This document shows positions 1 through 8,949 of a stretch of 64,000 nucleotides of DNA, piece by piece (the first letter of the stretch is position 1; every line of letters begins with the position of its first letter). Origin of the DNA: Paenibacillus_V sp046244365 (GTDB lineage: Bacteria > Bacillota > Bacilli > Paenibacillales > NBRC-103111). The notes under the pieces were generated by a model. It did no database searches, had not been told where the DNA came from, and saw only the letters and a list, made by a program, of their open reading frames with translations. The stretch lies in NCBI RefSeq assembly GCF_046244365.1, contig NZ_CP176395.1:4960001-5024000 (forward strand). The letters are read 5' to 3'. Made by a program: the position numbers and the translations under genes.

Positions 1-1431
1 GATTTGAAACTTATTGTTGATCGCGATGTCGAGCGCTAGGGCGTTACGGAGCGGCATGGACTCCAGATATCTCGGCCAGCCCTTCAAGCCCGGCGCGAAC
101 AGGTAGCTCTGAATCCCGCGGAAATTGCCGTTCTTGTCCTGCATCGTTTTGGGATCGATCAGATCGGTAATCACCTTCATCTTGCCGTTGTCGATTTTAT
201 AATCTTCTCCTTCGATTCCCCACACCGTGAGCATCTGATTTTCAAGCGACAACGATTGCTCGATAATGGCCAAAACCTTTTTCGGATCCTTCGTCTTCGC
301 GCTGATGGCATTCATCTGTGCGAATGGAGCGCCCTTGGGAGCGACAGCTTTGCCGTCCGGTCCGACAAGCGAGCCGGTGAGCGTCAAATATTTGAACGGC
401 TGATCGACCTGGTTCGGAAGGCTTCCGTCTGCCGCCAGCTTGCCGCTCTTCTTGAGCTCGCTCGTCTCCACTTGGGTGTCGTAATCGTTCGGCGTGGACC
501 ACCAGCCCATCCAGGAAAACAGCTTGCCGCTGAACAGCTTCGCACGCAGCTGCTCTTCCTTGATCGTGGCGAACTCCTTGTCGACCAAGCCTTCCGCATA
601 CATTTTCTGCAGGAATTGAAGCGCTTCCCGCATGTTCGGATCGATGTCGTAATTGCTGAACTTGCCGTCCTTTTCCGTGAAATAGCCGGGCGTTACGCCG
701 AATGCGCCGAAGACGTTATCGAAGGAATTGTTCGCGTATTTTTGCTGGCCGATCTGCGCCGTATACCCTCCGAGCGGAATGACGTCCGGCTTCTCCGCCT
801 TCACCTTCTTGAGCAAGCGGTAATAGTCGTCAAGCGTTTGGGGAACCTGGGCGCCGAGTGCGTCCAAATAATCTTTCCGCATGACCAAATTCCAGCGGTA
901 ACCGGCGCCGGGTCCGCCCTGATACGGGATTCCGTAAATTTTGCCGTTGACCTTCGCCTGCTCGAATACGTCCTTCGGCACTTCTTTCAGAATATTAGGC
1001 GTATCCTTCTCGTTAATCAGATTCGTAAGATCGACGAAGGCGCCTTGCTGCGCGTACTTCTGGAAATCGTCCGCAAAATCGATTCTGACCACGTCAGGGT
1101 AATCGCCGCTAGACATTTTCAGATTCAGATTCGTCTTGTACTGCTGGACGTCGACCATCTCGGGTATGATCTTGACGTTCAGCTTCTTCTCGATCGCTTG
1201 CTTGACGGCGTCCTTCGAAGGGTCGTACGGCTTGGAAATATCCTGCGAACGGAGTCACTTGAGCTCGTACGGCTCAGCCGCTTTGGCGGCGGAAGGCGCA
1301 GCCGTCCCGCCTGACGGCGAAGGAGACGCGCTTCCCGCTCCGTTCTCTTTGCCGCATCCCGCTATGGTGACTGTTCCGGCCAATACGGCGGCTAGCATGC
1401 CGTACGACCATTTGGTTTTGGAATTGGACAT
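1..1431 (-). pseudogene. LplA-type sugar-binding lipoprotein, interrupted by an in-frame TGA, 3' end outside window
   Basis: The reading frame starts at ATG 1431, eight bases after an AAGGAGGT ribosome site, and encodes a lipoprotein signal with a Gly-Cys acylation site followed by a Ser/Pro/Gly-rich linker. Codon 59 is TGA (1255-1257), directly after the residues PYELK, where family members usually carry the first strand of the sugar-binding fold. The same frame then stays open to the window edge for about 418 codons and reads as a solute-binding protein of carbohydrate ABC importers (segments such as VRIDFADDFQKYAQQGAF, GWPRYLESMPLRNALDI). It is the third gene of an operon with the two permease genes upstream. 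A Trp codon (TGG) changed to TGA would explain the break. A sequencing error or a real null mutation are both possible. The family assignment is firm; the functional state is not. Confidence 0.75.
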
Positions 1432-1502
1432 GAACTGATGACCTCCTTGATTTATCCTATCATCTATGTTTACCCGGAGGGGTAAATCATGGGAAGAAAC
1501 GA

Positions 1503-2378
1503 TTATCCTTTGACCGAACCGATAAGCATCCCTTGCTCGAAATACTTCTGAATGAACGGGTAGATGATCAGCATCGGCAAGGCTACGATGACGATTGCGG
1601 CCATTTGGATGCCTATCGTCGGAGGGGGCGTCGAGCCGGCGGCTTCCAGAAGCTCCGGAGGCAAGCTCGAGTTCGCGATAATCGTCCGAAGCACCAGCTG
1701 CACGGGCGCTTTATGCCAGTTGGTCACGTACAGCATGGCGTTGAAGAAATCGTTCCAATAAACGACCAAATAGAGAAGACTGATGGTGGCGATGACAGGC
1801 AGCGACAAGGGAAGCACGATTTGCCACAAAATCCGGAGTTCGGAGGCGCCGTCGATCGAGGCGGATTCCTTCAGGCTTTCGGGAATGCCTTCGAAGAACG
1901 ACTTCATGATGATCATATTGAAGGCGCTGAACGCCATCACCAGGATGAGCACGACGTTCGTATTCAGCAGCCCTAGCTCCTTGATATTGATATAGGTGGG
2001 AATCATGCCGCCCTTGAACAGCATGGTGAGCACAAAATACAGCATCAGCATTTTCCTGCCCGGCAGCCGTTTCTCCGCAAGCGCGTAAGCCGCCGTCGTC
2101 GTGAGGAGTAAGGCAAGAAGTACGCCGCCGGCCGTGTTGCGGATCGTGTTGCCGTAGGCGGCATAGATTAAGGAACCTTCCTTCAGCAGATATTCGTAGT
2201 ATTGAAAACTGACGGTGCTTGGAAACAGGATCATCCCGTTCTTTTCGCTGAATATGTGATACGGCGTGACCGATACGGAGATGACATACCAGAACGGAAC
2301 GACGATGACGATCGTCAGGATCGTGAGAACCGTATAGTTGACGGCGACGAAAGCGGTCTCGCCTTTGGTGAGCTTCAT
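1503..2378 (-). CDS. Carbohydrate ABC transporter permease (LplC/MalG-type)
   Basis: This 291-residue integral membrane protein is one of two channel subunits of a sugar ABC importer. It has six predicted membrane helices and the permease EAA-type loop (around ESASIDGASELRILWQIVLP), which contacts the ATPase. The C-terminal YFEQGMLIGSVKG is the usual end of the LplC/YtcP group. The ATG follows a GGGAGAAG ribosome site. It lies 19 bases downstream of the partner permease gene and 71 bases upstream of the binding-protein gene, so the three form one operon. No ATPase gene is present, as is common in Paenibacillaceae, where a shared MsmX-type ATPase serves many such importers. The substrate cannot be read from the sequence; oligosaccharides are typical. 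Confidence 0.93.
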   Translation of the reverse strand: MKLTKGETAFVAVNYTVLTILTIVIVVPFWYVISVSVTPYHIFSEKNGMILFPSTVSFQYYEYLLKEGSLIYAAYGNTIRNTAGGVLLALLLTTTAAYALAEKRLPGRKMLMLYFVLTMLFKGGMIPTYINIKELGLLNTNVVLILVMAFSAFNMIIMKSFFEGIPESLKESASIDGASELRILWQIVLPLSLPVIATISLLYLVVYWNDFFNAMLYVTNWHKAPVQLVLRTIIANSSLPPELLEAAGSTPPPTIGIQMAAIVIVALPMLIIYPFIQKYFEQGMLIGSVKG

Positions 2379-2397
2379 GGGGTTTTCTTCTCCCTTG

Positions 2398-3348
2398 TCA
2401 GAAAATGCCGGAATCGTTTATTCGCTTGGCGAGCTGATTGGCGGCCAGCACCAGGACGAGGCCGATGACGCCTTTGATCACGTCCGCGGCGGCGGCAAGA
2501 CTGAGGCTGAACTGCTCGATGCCGACCCTGTAAATGTAGGTGTCCAGGATGTCCCCCACCTCGAACACCATCGGATTGTACAAGTTGATCACTTGATCCA
2601 AACCGGCGCTCATGATATAACCGACCCTTAGAATAAAGATGACGATAATCGTGCCCGTTATGCCCGGCAAGGTAATGCGTACGATGCGCTGAAACCGCGT
2701 GGCGCCGTCTACGATGGCCGCTTCGTACACCTCGGGATTAAGCCCGGCGATCGCGGCCATGTAAATGATGGCGGCCCAGCCCATTTCCTTCATCGCGTCG
2801 GTGACGACCAGGATCGTCCGGAAGTACGCAGGCTCGACAAGCAGATACGCCGGCTTTCCGCCGAAAAATTCGATGATTTTGTTGATGATGCCGGTTTCCG
2901 GCGAAAGCAGCAGCGCGATGATCCCTCCGTAGACCACCCAGGAGACGAACCTCGGCAAGTAGACGGCGGTTTGCAGCGTCTTCTTGAACCAGACCGTCCG
3001 GATTTCATTCAAAGCAAGCGCTAACAGGATCGGACACAGGAATCCGCTTATCATTTTGTACAAGCTGATCAACAGCGTGTTCTTGAAGGCATTGCGGAAC
3101 ATTTCGGATTCGAACAGCATCCGGAAATATTTCAGCCCCGCCCATTCGCTTCCGGAGAACCCTTGTATGACGTTATAGTCCGTGAAGGCAATGCTGATTC
3201 CGTAGAGAGGCATATAGTCAAAAATAAACACCCACGCGAATGCCGGAAGCAGCAGCATATACAGCAGCTTGTATTTCCATATTTTCCTTGCCAGCTTTCG
3301 TCTCGGCGTCTCTCTCGCCTCGGTGATCCTGGCGGTCGCCACGTTCAT
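2398..3348 (-). CDS. Carbohydrate ABC transporter permease (LplB/MalF-type)
   Basis: This is the first gene of the sugar importer operon and encodes the other membrane subunit. I chose ATG 3348 because GGAGGAG stands ten bases upstream; an in-frame ATG at 3414 would add 22 residues with no membrane or ribosome-site support. The product is about 316 residues: a basic N terminus, a first helix around KLLYMLLLPAFAWVFIFDY, five more helices and an EAA loop around EAAIVDGATRFQRIVRITLP. The end AANQLAKRINDSGIF is characteristic of the LplB group. The partner is the 1503-2378 permease. A catabolite-control-like site just upstream suggests carbon-source control. Confidence 0.92.
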   Translation of the reverse strand: MNVATARITEARETPRRKLARKIWKYKLLYMLLLPAFAWVFIFDYMPLYGISIAFTDYNVIQGFSGSEWAGLKYFRMLFESEMFRNAFKNTLLISLYKMISGFLCPILLALALNEIRTVWFKKTLQTAVYLPRFVSWVVYGGIIALLLSPETGIINKIIEFFGGKPAYLLVEPAYFRTILVVTDAMKEMGWAAIIYMAAIAGLNPEVYEAAIVDGATRFQRIVRITLPGITGTIIVIFILRVGYIMSAGLDQVINLYNPMVFEVGDILDTYIYRVGIEQFSLSLAAAADVIKGVIGLVLVLAANQLAKRINDSGIF

Positions 3349-3389
3349 TTTCTTTCTCCTCCTATCCGATCTCCGGGAGCCTTCCGTAA

Positions 3390-3403
3390 AGAAAGTGCTT
3401 ACA
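3390..3403 (-). promoter_or_regulatory. Possible cre (CcpA) site before the sugar ABC operon
   Basis: On the minus strand TGTAAGCACTTTCT resembles the catabolite-responsive element consensus WTGNAANCGNWNNCW, with one clear mismatch in the central CG. It lies about 45 bases upstream of the LplB-type start and just downstream of a TATGCT -10-like hexamer (3410-3415). Repression by CcpA would be expected of a sugar importer. One degenerate site is weak evidence. Confidence 0.4.
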
Positions 3404-3542
3404 TGCAATAGCATACCTGATATAAAACGTCGGGAAAACCGGAGCGAAGGACAATAAACCCGGGTAAAAGTCGCATCTCGGCCGATTAAACGGCGCTTTT
3501 ATCCCGATAATGGTTGCATGAACCGCCGACAAGCTTTACACT

Positions 3543-3595
3543 TATAATTAGGTAGGCAACCTAATTAAATAATTGCCATCTATTGGGGCAACCTA
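3543..3595 (+). promoter_or_regulatory. Promoter/operator of the antiporter-MarR unit: perfect 9-bp inverted repeat overlapping a TATAAT
   Basis: TAATTAGGT (3545-3553) and ACCTAATTA (3559-3567) form a perfect inverted repeat with a five-base spacer. A TATAAT hexamer (3543-3548) overlaps the left arm, and the half-site GGCAACCTA (3555-3563) recurs at 3587-3595. No good -35 lies at the standard distance from the TATAAT; TTTACA at 3535-3540 could serve a slightly different -10. The dyad is about 100 bases upstream of the antiporter gene, whose operon ends in a MarR-family regulator, so autoregulation is the simplest inference. The rest of the 3349-3665 gap shows nothing else. Confidence 0.6.
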
Positions 3596-3665
3596 CTTCT
3601 TGGCCGCCCGATCGGGACCGGCTTTGCAATCCGCTATGATCCTACAGTGAAGGAGTAAACTAGAC

Positions 3666-5702
3666 ATGGAAGTTTTCATATCGATACTGGTTTTGCTAGC
3701 TCTTATCGGCGTTTCCAACGTCATTAACCGCTATGTTCCGTTCATACCGGTTCCGTTGATCCAGATCGCGCTAGGGGTCGTCATCGTCCTTCTGCCTTCC
3801 GGCATTCATCTTCATTTGGAGCCGGAGCTGTTCTTTCTGCTCTTTATCGCGCCGCTGCTCTATAACGACGGCAAACATACCCCGCGCAGCGAGCTTTGGC
3901 GGCTCCGCGCCCCGATCCTGTTGATGGCCGTAGGACTCGTGTTCGTTACGGTCTTTTTGATCGGCTATGCCATCCATTGGATGATTCCTTCCATCCCGCT
4001 GTCCGTCGCTTTCGGCTTGGCGGCCATCTTATCGCCAACGGATGCCGTAGCTGTCAGCGCGCTAGCCGGACGGATCCATCTGCCAAAAAGCCTGATGCAT
4101 CTTCTCGAAGGCGAAGCGCTAATGAACGACGCTTCGGGACTCGTCGCTTTTAAATTCGCCGTCGCGGCCGCCGTTACCGGCGTATTCTCGCTGACGCAGG
4201 CCAGCATCAGCTTCCTTATTATCGCCGTCGGGGGCCTCGTCGTCGGCGCTATCCTCGCATCGCTCATCACCGCGCTTCGGCATCTTCTTCGACGTGCAGG
4301 GATGGAGGACGATACGATGCATATGCTTCTCCAGCTGCTGACCCCGTTCGTCTTATACTTGACGGCCGAGGAGCTAGGGCTATCGGGTATTTTGGCCGCG
4401 GTAGCCGGAGGCGTCGTCCATGCCGTCGAGCGCGATCGGACACATACCGTTACACCCAAGACGAATGCCGTTTCCGTTAACACTTGGTCGGTCATCCTCT
4501 ATATTTTGAACGGACTCGTATTCGTCATTCTGGGACTGCAAATTCCCGACGTGTTCAGCATTATTCTGGAAAATCCGCATTACGACAATTTCCAGGCGTT
4601 CGGATACGCCTTGGTCATCTTCCTTATGCTGATCGTGCTTCGCTTCGTTTGGACGTTTGCTTTTACAAGGGGAGGCAGAGCGTTCGCCAAAAATAAAAGC
4701 GCCGAAACGCCGGGCTTCAAAATACTCGCGATGACTTCCCTGTCCGGCGTTCGCGGAGCCGTTACGCTTGCCGGCGCATTTTCCATCCCGTTAGTTATCG
4801 AGAGCGGGGCTCCTTTTCCCGAGCGAAATCTGGTTATCTTCCTCGCCACCGTCGTCATTTTGTTCTCGCTGCTTGCCGCCAGCATTCTGCTGCCGATGCT
4901 GGCAAGGAAAACCGATACGGGCGGGAACGTGCAGGAGGACATGGAGCGCGACGGCCAAGCGAAAACGATGCGTGCCGCCATACAAGCGGTCCATCAAGCT
5001 AGCACGGAGGAGAACGAAGCCGCTGCAGCCTCCGTCATTGCGGATTACAAGCGGTGGATGCAGCAGCTTCGGCAGAAGGATGCCAGCCGCAGGGGCAGAG
5101 CCCGTTCCCGCAAAACGGAAACCGAATGGCGTCTACGCGCCCTCGATCTGGAAAGGGATTATGTACGCAGCGCTAAAGAAGAAGGGCGAATGAGCGAGGA
5201 ACACGCCGGGCATTATTTGACCTTGCTCGATAAAATCGAAGAAATTATAGCGAACCGCTCCCAAGTGTGGCTGATCATGGTGAAATCATTGCTCGGCTGG
5301 CTGAAATCGCCGTTTTCCGGTAAGATCGATAAACCGTGGGACAAGCTTTCCGAAGCCGACCGGGAACGGTTAAAAAACTACAAGATCGAAGCAAGCCGCT
5401 CGGTTATCGCCAAGCTGGAGCAAATGCGAACGGAACAGAACAAGGAAGACGTTCTGGATGTTCTCGCGCATTACCATAAAATCGTCGCAAGACTATCGGG
5501 AATGTCCCTCTCCTTGCGCCTCGAGGATCTCCCTCTTGACGAACGCAAACGGGAACTTCACTGGGTGGCCATCCAAGCCGAACGGGATGAGGTTCAAGCC
5601 TTATACGAGCACGGTGAAATCAACCGCGAAGCCGCAAACGAGCTTAGGAAAACGATAAGGGAACGGGAAGCCCTTATTTTCGAACAGGGAGAACTGGTGT
5701 AG
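3666..5702 (+). CDS. nhaK: Na+/H+ antiporter, NhaK-type (CPA1 family)
   Basis: This 678-residue protein exchanges Na+ (possibly K+ or Li+) for H+ across the cytoplasmic membrane. About twelve helices fill the first 420 residues. The CPA1 ion-site motif SPTDAVAV is at about 123-130 and EGEALMND at about 148-155, both with the acidic residues intact. A roughly 260-residue charged, helical cytoplasmic tail follows. The length agrees with Bacillus subtilis NhaK (about 670 residues). The ATG follows a GAAGGAG site. A MarR regulator starts 38 bases downstream and a dyad operator lies upstream, so transcription is probably induced by a stress ligand. Ion preference is not visible. Confidence 0.92.
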   Translation: MEVFISILVLLALIGVSNVINRYVPFIPVPLIQIALGVVIVLLPSGIHLHLEPELFFLLFIAPLLYNDGKHTPRSELWRLRAPILLMAVGLVFVTVFLIGYAIHWMIPSIPLSVAFGLAAILSPTDAVAVSALAGRIHLPKSLMHLLEGEALMNDASGLVAFKFAVAAAVTGVFSLTQASISFLIIAVGGLVVGAILASLITALRHLLRRAGMEDDTMHMLLQLLTPFVLYLTAEELGLSGILAAVAGGVVHAVERDRTHTVTPKTNAVSVNTWSVILYILNGLVFVILGLQIPDVFSIILENPHYDNFQAFGYALVIFLMLIVLRFVWTFAFTRGGRAFAKNKSAETPGFKILAMTSLSGVRGAVTLAGAFSIPLVIESGAPFPERNLVIFLATVVILFSLLAASILLPMLARKTDTGGNVQEDMERDGQAKTMRAAIQAVHQASTEENEAAAASVIADYKRWMQQLRQKDASRRGRARSRKTETEWRLRALDLERDYVRSAKEEGRMSEEHAGHYLTLLDKIEEIIANRSQVWLIMVKSLLGWLKSPFSGKIDKPWDKLSEADRERLKNYKIEASRSVIAKLEQMRTEQNKEDVLDVLAHYHKIVARLSGMSLSLRLEDLPLDERKRELHWVAIQAERDEVQALYEHGEINREAANELRKTIREREALIFEQGELV

Positions 5703-5740
5703 CGGATTGGCCATGCGCGACCGGAAAAGAGGGGACATCA

Positions 5741-6211
5741 TTGAACAAGAAGAACGACGAGCAGGTCAAGCAGCTGGCGGAAACATTCGAGCGCTTCGCG
5801 AAGGCCGACTGGCGAAACAAAAAGCTATGGGGCTTAAACGCCAGCGAAATCCGCGTCTTGCTTTGCATAAACGATCTATCCGGGCAAGGCTCGCATGGCG
5901 CGCACGTCTCGGATATTAGCAAAAAGCTGCATGTGACTTCCCCGACCGTGACGCAGATGATCAAAAGCCTGGCTGCAGGCGGCTATATCGAAAGAACGAC
6001 CGATCCGTCGGACAGAAGAATCGCAGACATCCGATTGACGGAGAAAGGAGAAGCCGTCGCCCGTAAAGCCGGCGAAAGGTTTGCGGCGATTTTCTCCGGG
6101 CTTATCGCGTTTCTCGGCGAAGAACGAAGCGATACGCTAATCGGCTTGCTGACCCAAGTACACGCTTATTTTGACGCCAACGTCAAATTGCCGGAAAGCG
6201 AAAACAATTGA
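5741..6211 (+). CDS. MarR family transcriptional regulator
   Basis: A 156-residue winged-helix regulator starting at TTG behind GAGGGG. The DNA-binding part spans about residues 45-105: helix-turn-helix HVSDISKKLHVTSPTVTQMI, then the wing with the MarR signature DPSDRRIADIRLTEKG. Flanking helices form the dimer interface. It is the second gene of the nhaK unit and probably represses it through the dyad at 3545-3567. A bidirectional terminator follows. The effector is unknown. Confidence 0.9.
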   Translation: MNKKNDEQVKQLAETFERFAKADWRNKKLWGLNASEIRVLLCINDLSGQGSHGAHVSDISKKLHVTSPTVTQMIKSLAAGGYIERTTDPSDRRIADIRLTEKGEAVARKAGERFAAIFSGLIAFLGEERSDTLIGLLTQVHAYFDANVKLPESENN

Positions 6212-6333
6212 AAGGCGCAAGCCCGCTCCGGGCATCGCGGCAACAAGGATAAACGCCTAACGGCGTCTTTGGATGCCGTGCTTTTGCCGAGACGATGAAC
6301 AATCTGCGGAGATATACTTTCTGAATCGTTAAG

Positions 6334-6359
6334 AAAAGCCGCGAAAATCGCGGCTTTTT
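6334..6359. terminator. Bidirectional rho-independent terminator
   Basis: AAAAGCCGCGA (6334-6344) pairs perfectly with TCGCGGCTTTT (6348-6358) around an AAA loop. With runs of A and T on both sides it can end both the MarR transcript (+) and the convergent mannosyltransferase-like transcript (-). Confidence 0.85.
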
Positions 6360-6384
6360 CGGCGGATGGGCGCCGTACGCCCCA

Positions 6385-7635
6385 CTAAATGACGAAATAG
6401 TAATCATTAAAGTAACCGATCGTTATGATTACATTAACAATCACGAACAGGAGCTGAAAAAATCGGAGCACGTTTTCCCTTTTGTCGGCCAAGCTGACAA
6501 TATAGAAATACAGCGGGATACAAACCATCATATAGCGGACTACGCTGACCAGAAAGAGCGGCTGGCTGGAAAAGGGGATAACGATCAGCAGCGCGCCGTA
6601 CACGTAAAACAATAGCTCCCTGAGGTCCTTAATCATGGTCTTGAAGCGGACGATGAAAAATGCGATATAAACGATGAAGATGGCCGACGACACGACGAAG
6701 GCGATCAGTCCGTTATCCCATCCGTCCGGCGTTGAAAAATAAGGATTTTTCAAATAGCCGATGAAGTTCTTAAAGGGAGTTGTGGTGTAACGGTACCAGT
6801 TGTTGCTCTGCTCGTGAAACGGCGCCAGCAAATCACCCGTAAGGCTCTTCATATGCAGGAGATACAGCCCCATCGGCACCAAAGATAAGACGGAATAGAG
6901 CCCCCATCTCCAATATCGCTTGTTGATCCGGAAGCCTTCGTCCAATACGATCGTACCCAGAACGAAAGCCAGGTTGATAAAACCGGGAACCCTCGTGACC
7001 GTCGATAGGCTTGCCGCCAGGAAAGCAAGAGCATACTGCTTGCTGCACGCATGATAGATCGCTGCCGCAGACAGCATCAGAAACAAGCTTTCCGTGTAAG
7101 GGACGGAGAAATAGAGCGACGACGGATACAGCAGGATCAGGAATAGAACCGACTTGGCTTGCCGATCGGACAGCCCTCTTTGCAAACCGATTAAATACAG
7201 GTAGACTAGTGAAACGAACAAGAACAAATTGGATAAAATAATGCCGACTAGCGCTGGATCGAACCAGAATATTTTCCCGAACAGAAAAATCAGGAGCGGA
7301 TATAACGGGAAAAATACCCAATTTGCAGCCGTATGCGGTTCGTCCATCCTTACGTTGTCATAGCCCTGCGTAGCTATTTTCAGGTAGGAGAACGTATCGA
7401 ATTTGACGAAATCGTATAGATTCATCACTTCCGTCTCATCGAGCGCTTCGGGGAGCTTCTGTCTCCATTTCGAATAGGTTTCGGACTCCGTAGCTTCATA
7501 CGACGTTGGCGTAGTATATTTGCCGAACAGATTCATGCCTACGTATCCCGTAAATAACGTTAGCGCCCGGCTGATGATGATGAGCACCGCAATCGATAGT
7601 AGAATGCTTGGGATCAATCGTTTCTCTGCAATCAA
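6385..7635 (-). CDS. PIG-V-like mannosyltransferase family membrane protein
   Basis: A 416-residue polytopic protein with ten or more predicted helices, resembling the bacterial branch of the PIG-V/Mannosyl_trans2 family (COG5542). These GT-C enzymes use a polyprenyl-phosphate sugar donor on the outer face of the membrane. Supporting segments are FDTFSYLKIATQGYDN after the first helix, FFPLYPLLIFLFGKI, and SVPYTESLFLMLSAAAIY, which matches the family's hallmark loop. It stands back to back with a DPM1/GtrB-like gene that could make such a donor. The acceptor (a wall polymer or protein) cannot be told from the sequence. Family call good, activity inferred. Confidence 0.8.
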   Translation of the reverse strand: MIAEKRLIPSILLSIAVLIIISRALTLFTGYVGMNLFGKYTTPTSYEATESETYSKWRQKLPEALDETEVMNLYDFVKFDTFSYLKIATQGYDNVRMDEPHTAANWVFFPLYPLLIFLFGKIFWFDPALVGIILSNLFLFVSLVYLYLIGLQRGLSDRQAKSVLFLILLYPSSLYFSVPYTESLFLMLSAAAIYHACSKQYALAFLAASLSTVTRVPGFINLAFVLGTIVLDEGFRINKRYWRWGLYSVLSLVPMGLYLLHMKSLTGDLLAPFHEQSNNWYRYTTTPFKNFIGYLKNPYFSTPDGWDNGLIAFVVSSAIFIVYIAFFIVRFKTMIKDLRELLFYVYGALLIVIPFSSQPLFLVSVVRYMMVCIPLYFYIVSLADKRENVLRFFQLLFVIVNVIITIGYFNDYYFVI

Positions 7636-7867
7636 AACCTGCCACCTCGTTTTCCCTGGATCTTTTTTTCTGTTACCATGTATGTAGGACGTCGCACAGC
7701 CGGCCCGCGTATAGCGGATGCAACTTTCCCTACCCCACTCCGTCTATATGTAAGACGCTGGATGCGGCAAAAATGTTTTTGAAGATTTTGTTAACTAATG
7801 AGTAGTCCTTAGCCTATGCGCTATACTATTGCTTATCGTGAATCCTCTGGAATGGAGTCGTGTAATC

Positions 7868-8863
7868 GTGTCAAATCCTGTACTTACGATAGTCGTGCCT
7901 TGCTACAACGAGGAAGAAGTGCTGCCCGAAACGGTGCAGCGTCTAAGTAAAATCATTCATGCACTAATGGAAGACAAACTGATTTCCGCCAAAAGCACGG
8001 TGCTCTTCGTCGACGACGGAAGCAAAGACAAGACATGGGAGCTGATCGAGCGCTTCCATCATTCTTTCCCATTTGTAACCGGTTTAAAGCTTGCCAAAAA
8101 TGCCGGACATCAAAATGCCCTGCTGGCCGGTCTCATGACGGCGAAGGAAGCGGCCGATTGCGTCATCTCCATTGACGCCGATTTGCAGGATGATGTTGAA
8201 GCGATCCGAGAATTTATGATCAAATTCCATGAAGGCTTCGAGGTCGTTTACGGCATACGCAAAAGCCGCACCACCGATACGTGGTTCAAACGCACCACGG
8301 CGGAAGGCTTTTACAAGCTGATGACTAGCATGGGCGTTAAGATTCACGACAATCATGCCGACTATCGCCTAATGGGCAAACGGGCGCTGGACGAGCTGGC
8401 CAATTTTAAAGAGGTCAATTTGTTTTTGCGGGGAATCGTTCCGTTAATCGGTTTTCCTTCAACCGTCGTTTACTACGACCGGCACGAACGCTTCGCGGGA
8501 GAGTCCAAATATCCGCTCAAAAAAATGCTCTCCTTCGCCTTCGACGGCATTACATCCTTTAGCGTGACGCCGATCCGATTCGTCACGTTAACGGGCTTTG
8601 TCCTGTTTGCGATGAGCATCCTTGCCGCCATTTATGCAATCGTCGGCAAGCTGTGGGGAACGACCGTTTCCGGATGGACGTCCTTAATCCTCTCCGTATG
8701 GTTTATCGGAGGCGTTCAGCTGTTGGCGCTCGGGCTAATCGGGGAATATATAGGAAAAATCTACAAGGAAGTAAAAAAACGTCCGCTCTATGTAATAGAG
8801 AAGAAGGTGCTTGCTCCCGCGGAAGCGTTCGAGGAGGCGGGGAGCTTCGGCAGGAAATCGTGA
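7868..8863 (+). CDS. Family 2 glycosyltransferase, polyprenyl-phosphate sugar synthase-like (GtrB/DPM1 type)
   Basis: The enzyme probably transfers a sugar from a nucleotide donor to polyprenyl phosphate on the cytoplasmic face. GTG 7868 has GGAATGGAG ten bases upstream and begins SNPVLTIVVPCYNEEE, the normal start of the fold; a TTG at 7829 in frame would add 13 residues. From GTG 7868, DDGS lies at about 49-52 and the metal-binding DADLQDD at about 103-109. Two C-terminal helices (about 235-290) match the GtrB/YkcC layout. It is divergent from the PIG-V-like gene, suggesting donor synthesis and transfer work together. A strong terminator follows. Confidence 0.88.
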   Translation: MSNPVLTIVVPCYNEEEVLPETVQRLSKIIHALMEDKLISAKSTVLFVDDGSKDKTWELIERFHHSFPFVTGLKLAKNAGHQNALLAGLMTAKEAADCVISIDADLQDDVEAIREFMIKFHEGFEVVYGIRKSRTTDTWFKRTTAEGFYKLMTSMGVKIHDNHADYRLMGKRALDELANFKEVNLFLRGIVPLIGFPSTVVYYDRHERFAGESKYPLKKMLSFAFDGITSFSVTPIRFVTLTGFVLFAMSILAAIYAIVGKLWGTTVSGWTSLILSVWFIGGVQLLALGLIGEYIGKIYKEVKKRPLYVIEKKVLAPAEAFEEAGSFGRKS

Positions 8864-8878
8864 AGCTCTATACGATAA

Positions 8879-8917
8879 GGCAAAACCCCCGCACATTGCT
8901 GCTGCGGGGGTTTTGCC
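8879..8917. terminator. Strong terminator after the glycosyltransferase gene
   Basis: GGCAAAACCCCCGCA (8879-8893) and TGCGGGGGTTTTGCC (8903-8917) form a perfect 15-bp stem with a nine-base loop. The A/T tracts inside the stem allow action in both directions between two convergent genes. Confidence 0.85.
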
Positions 8918-8949
8918 TTTGTTAAAGAAGTCCTTATGTACGTACGTTT

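Noticed and set aside
256..1314. A 352-codon plus-strand frame
   Set aside because: It lies antisense to the sugar-binding protein frame, has no ribosome site and Leu/Arg-rich shadow composition.
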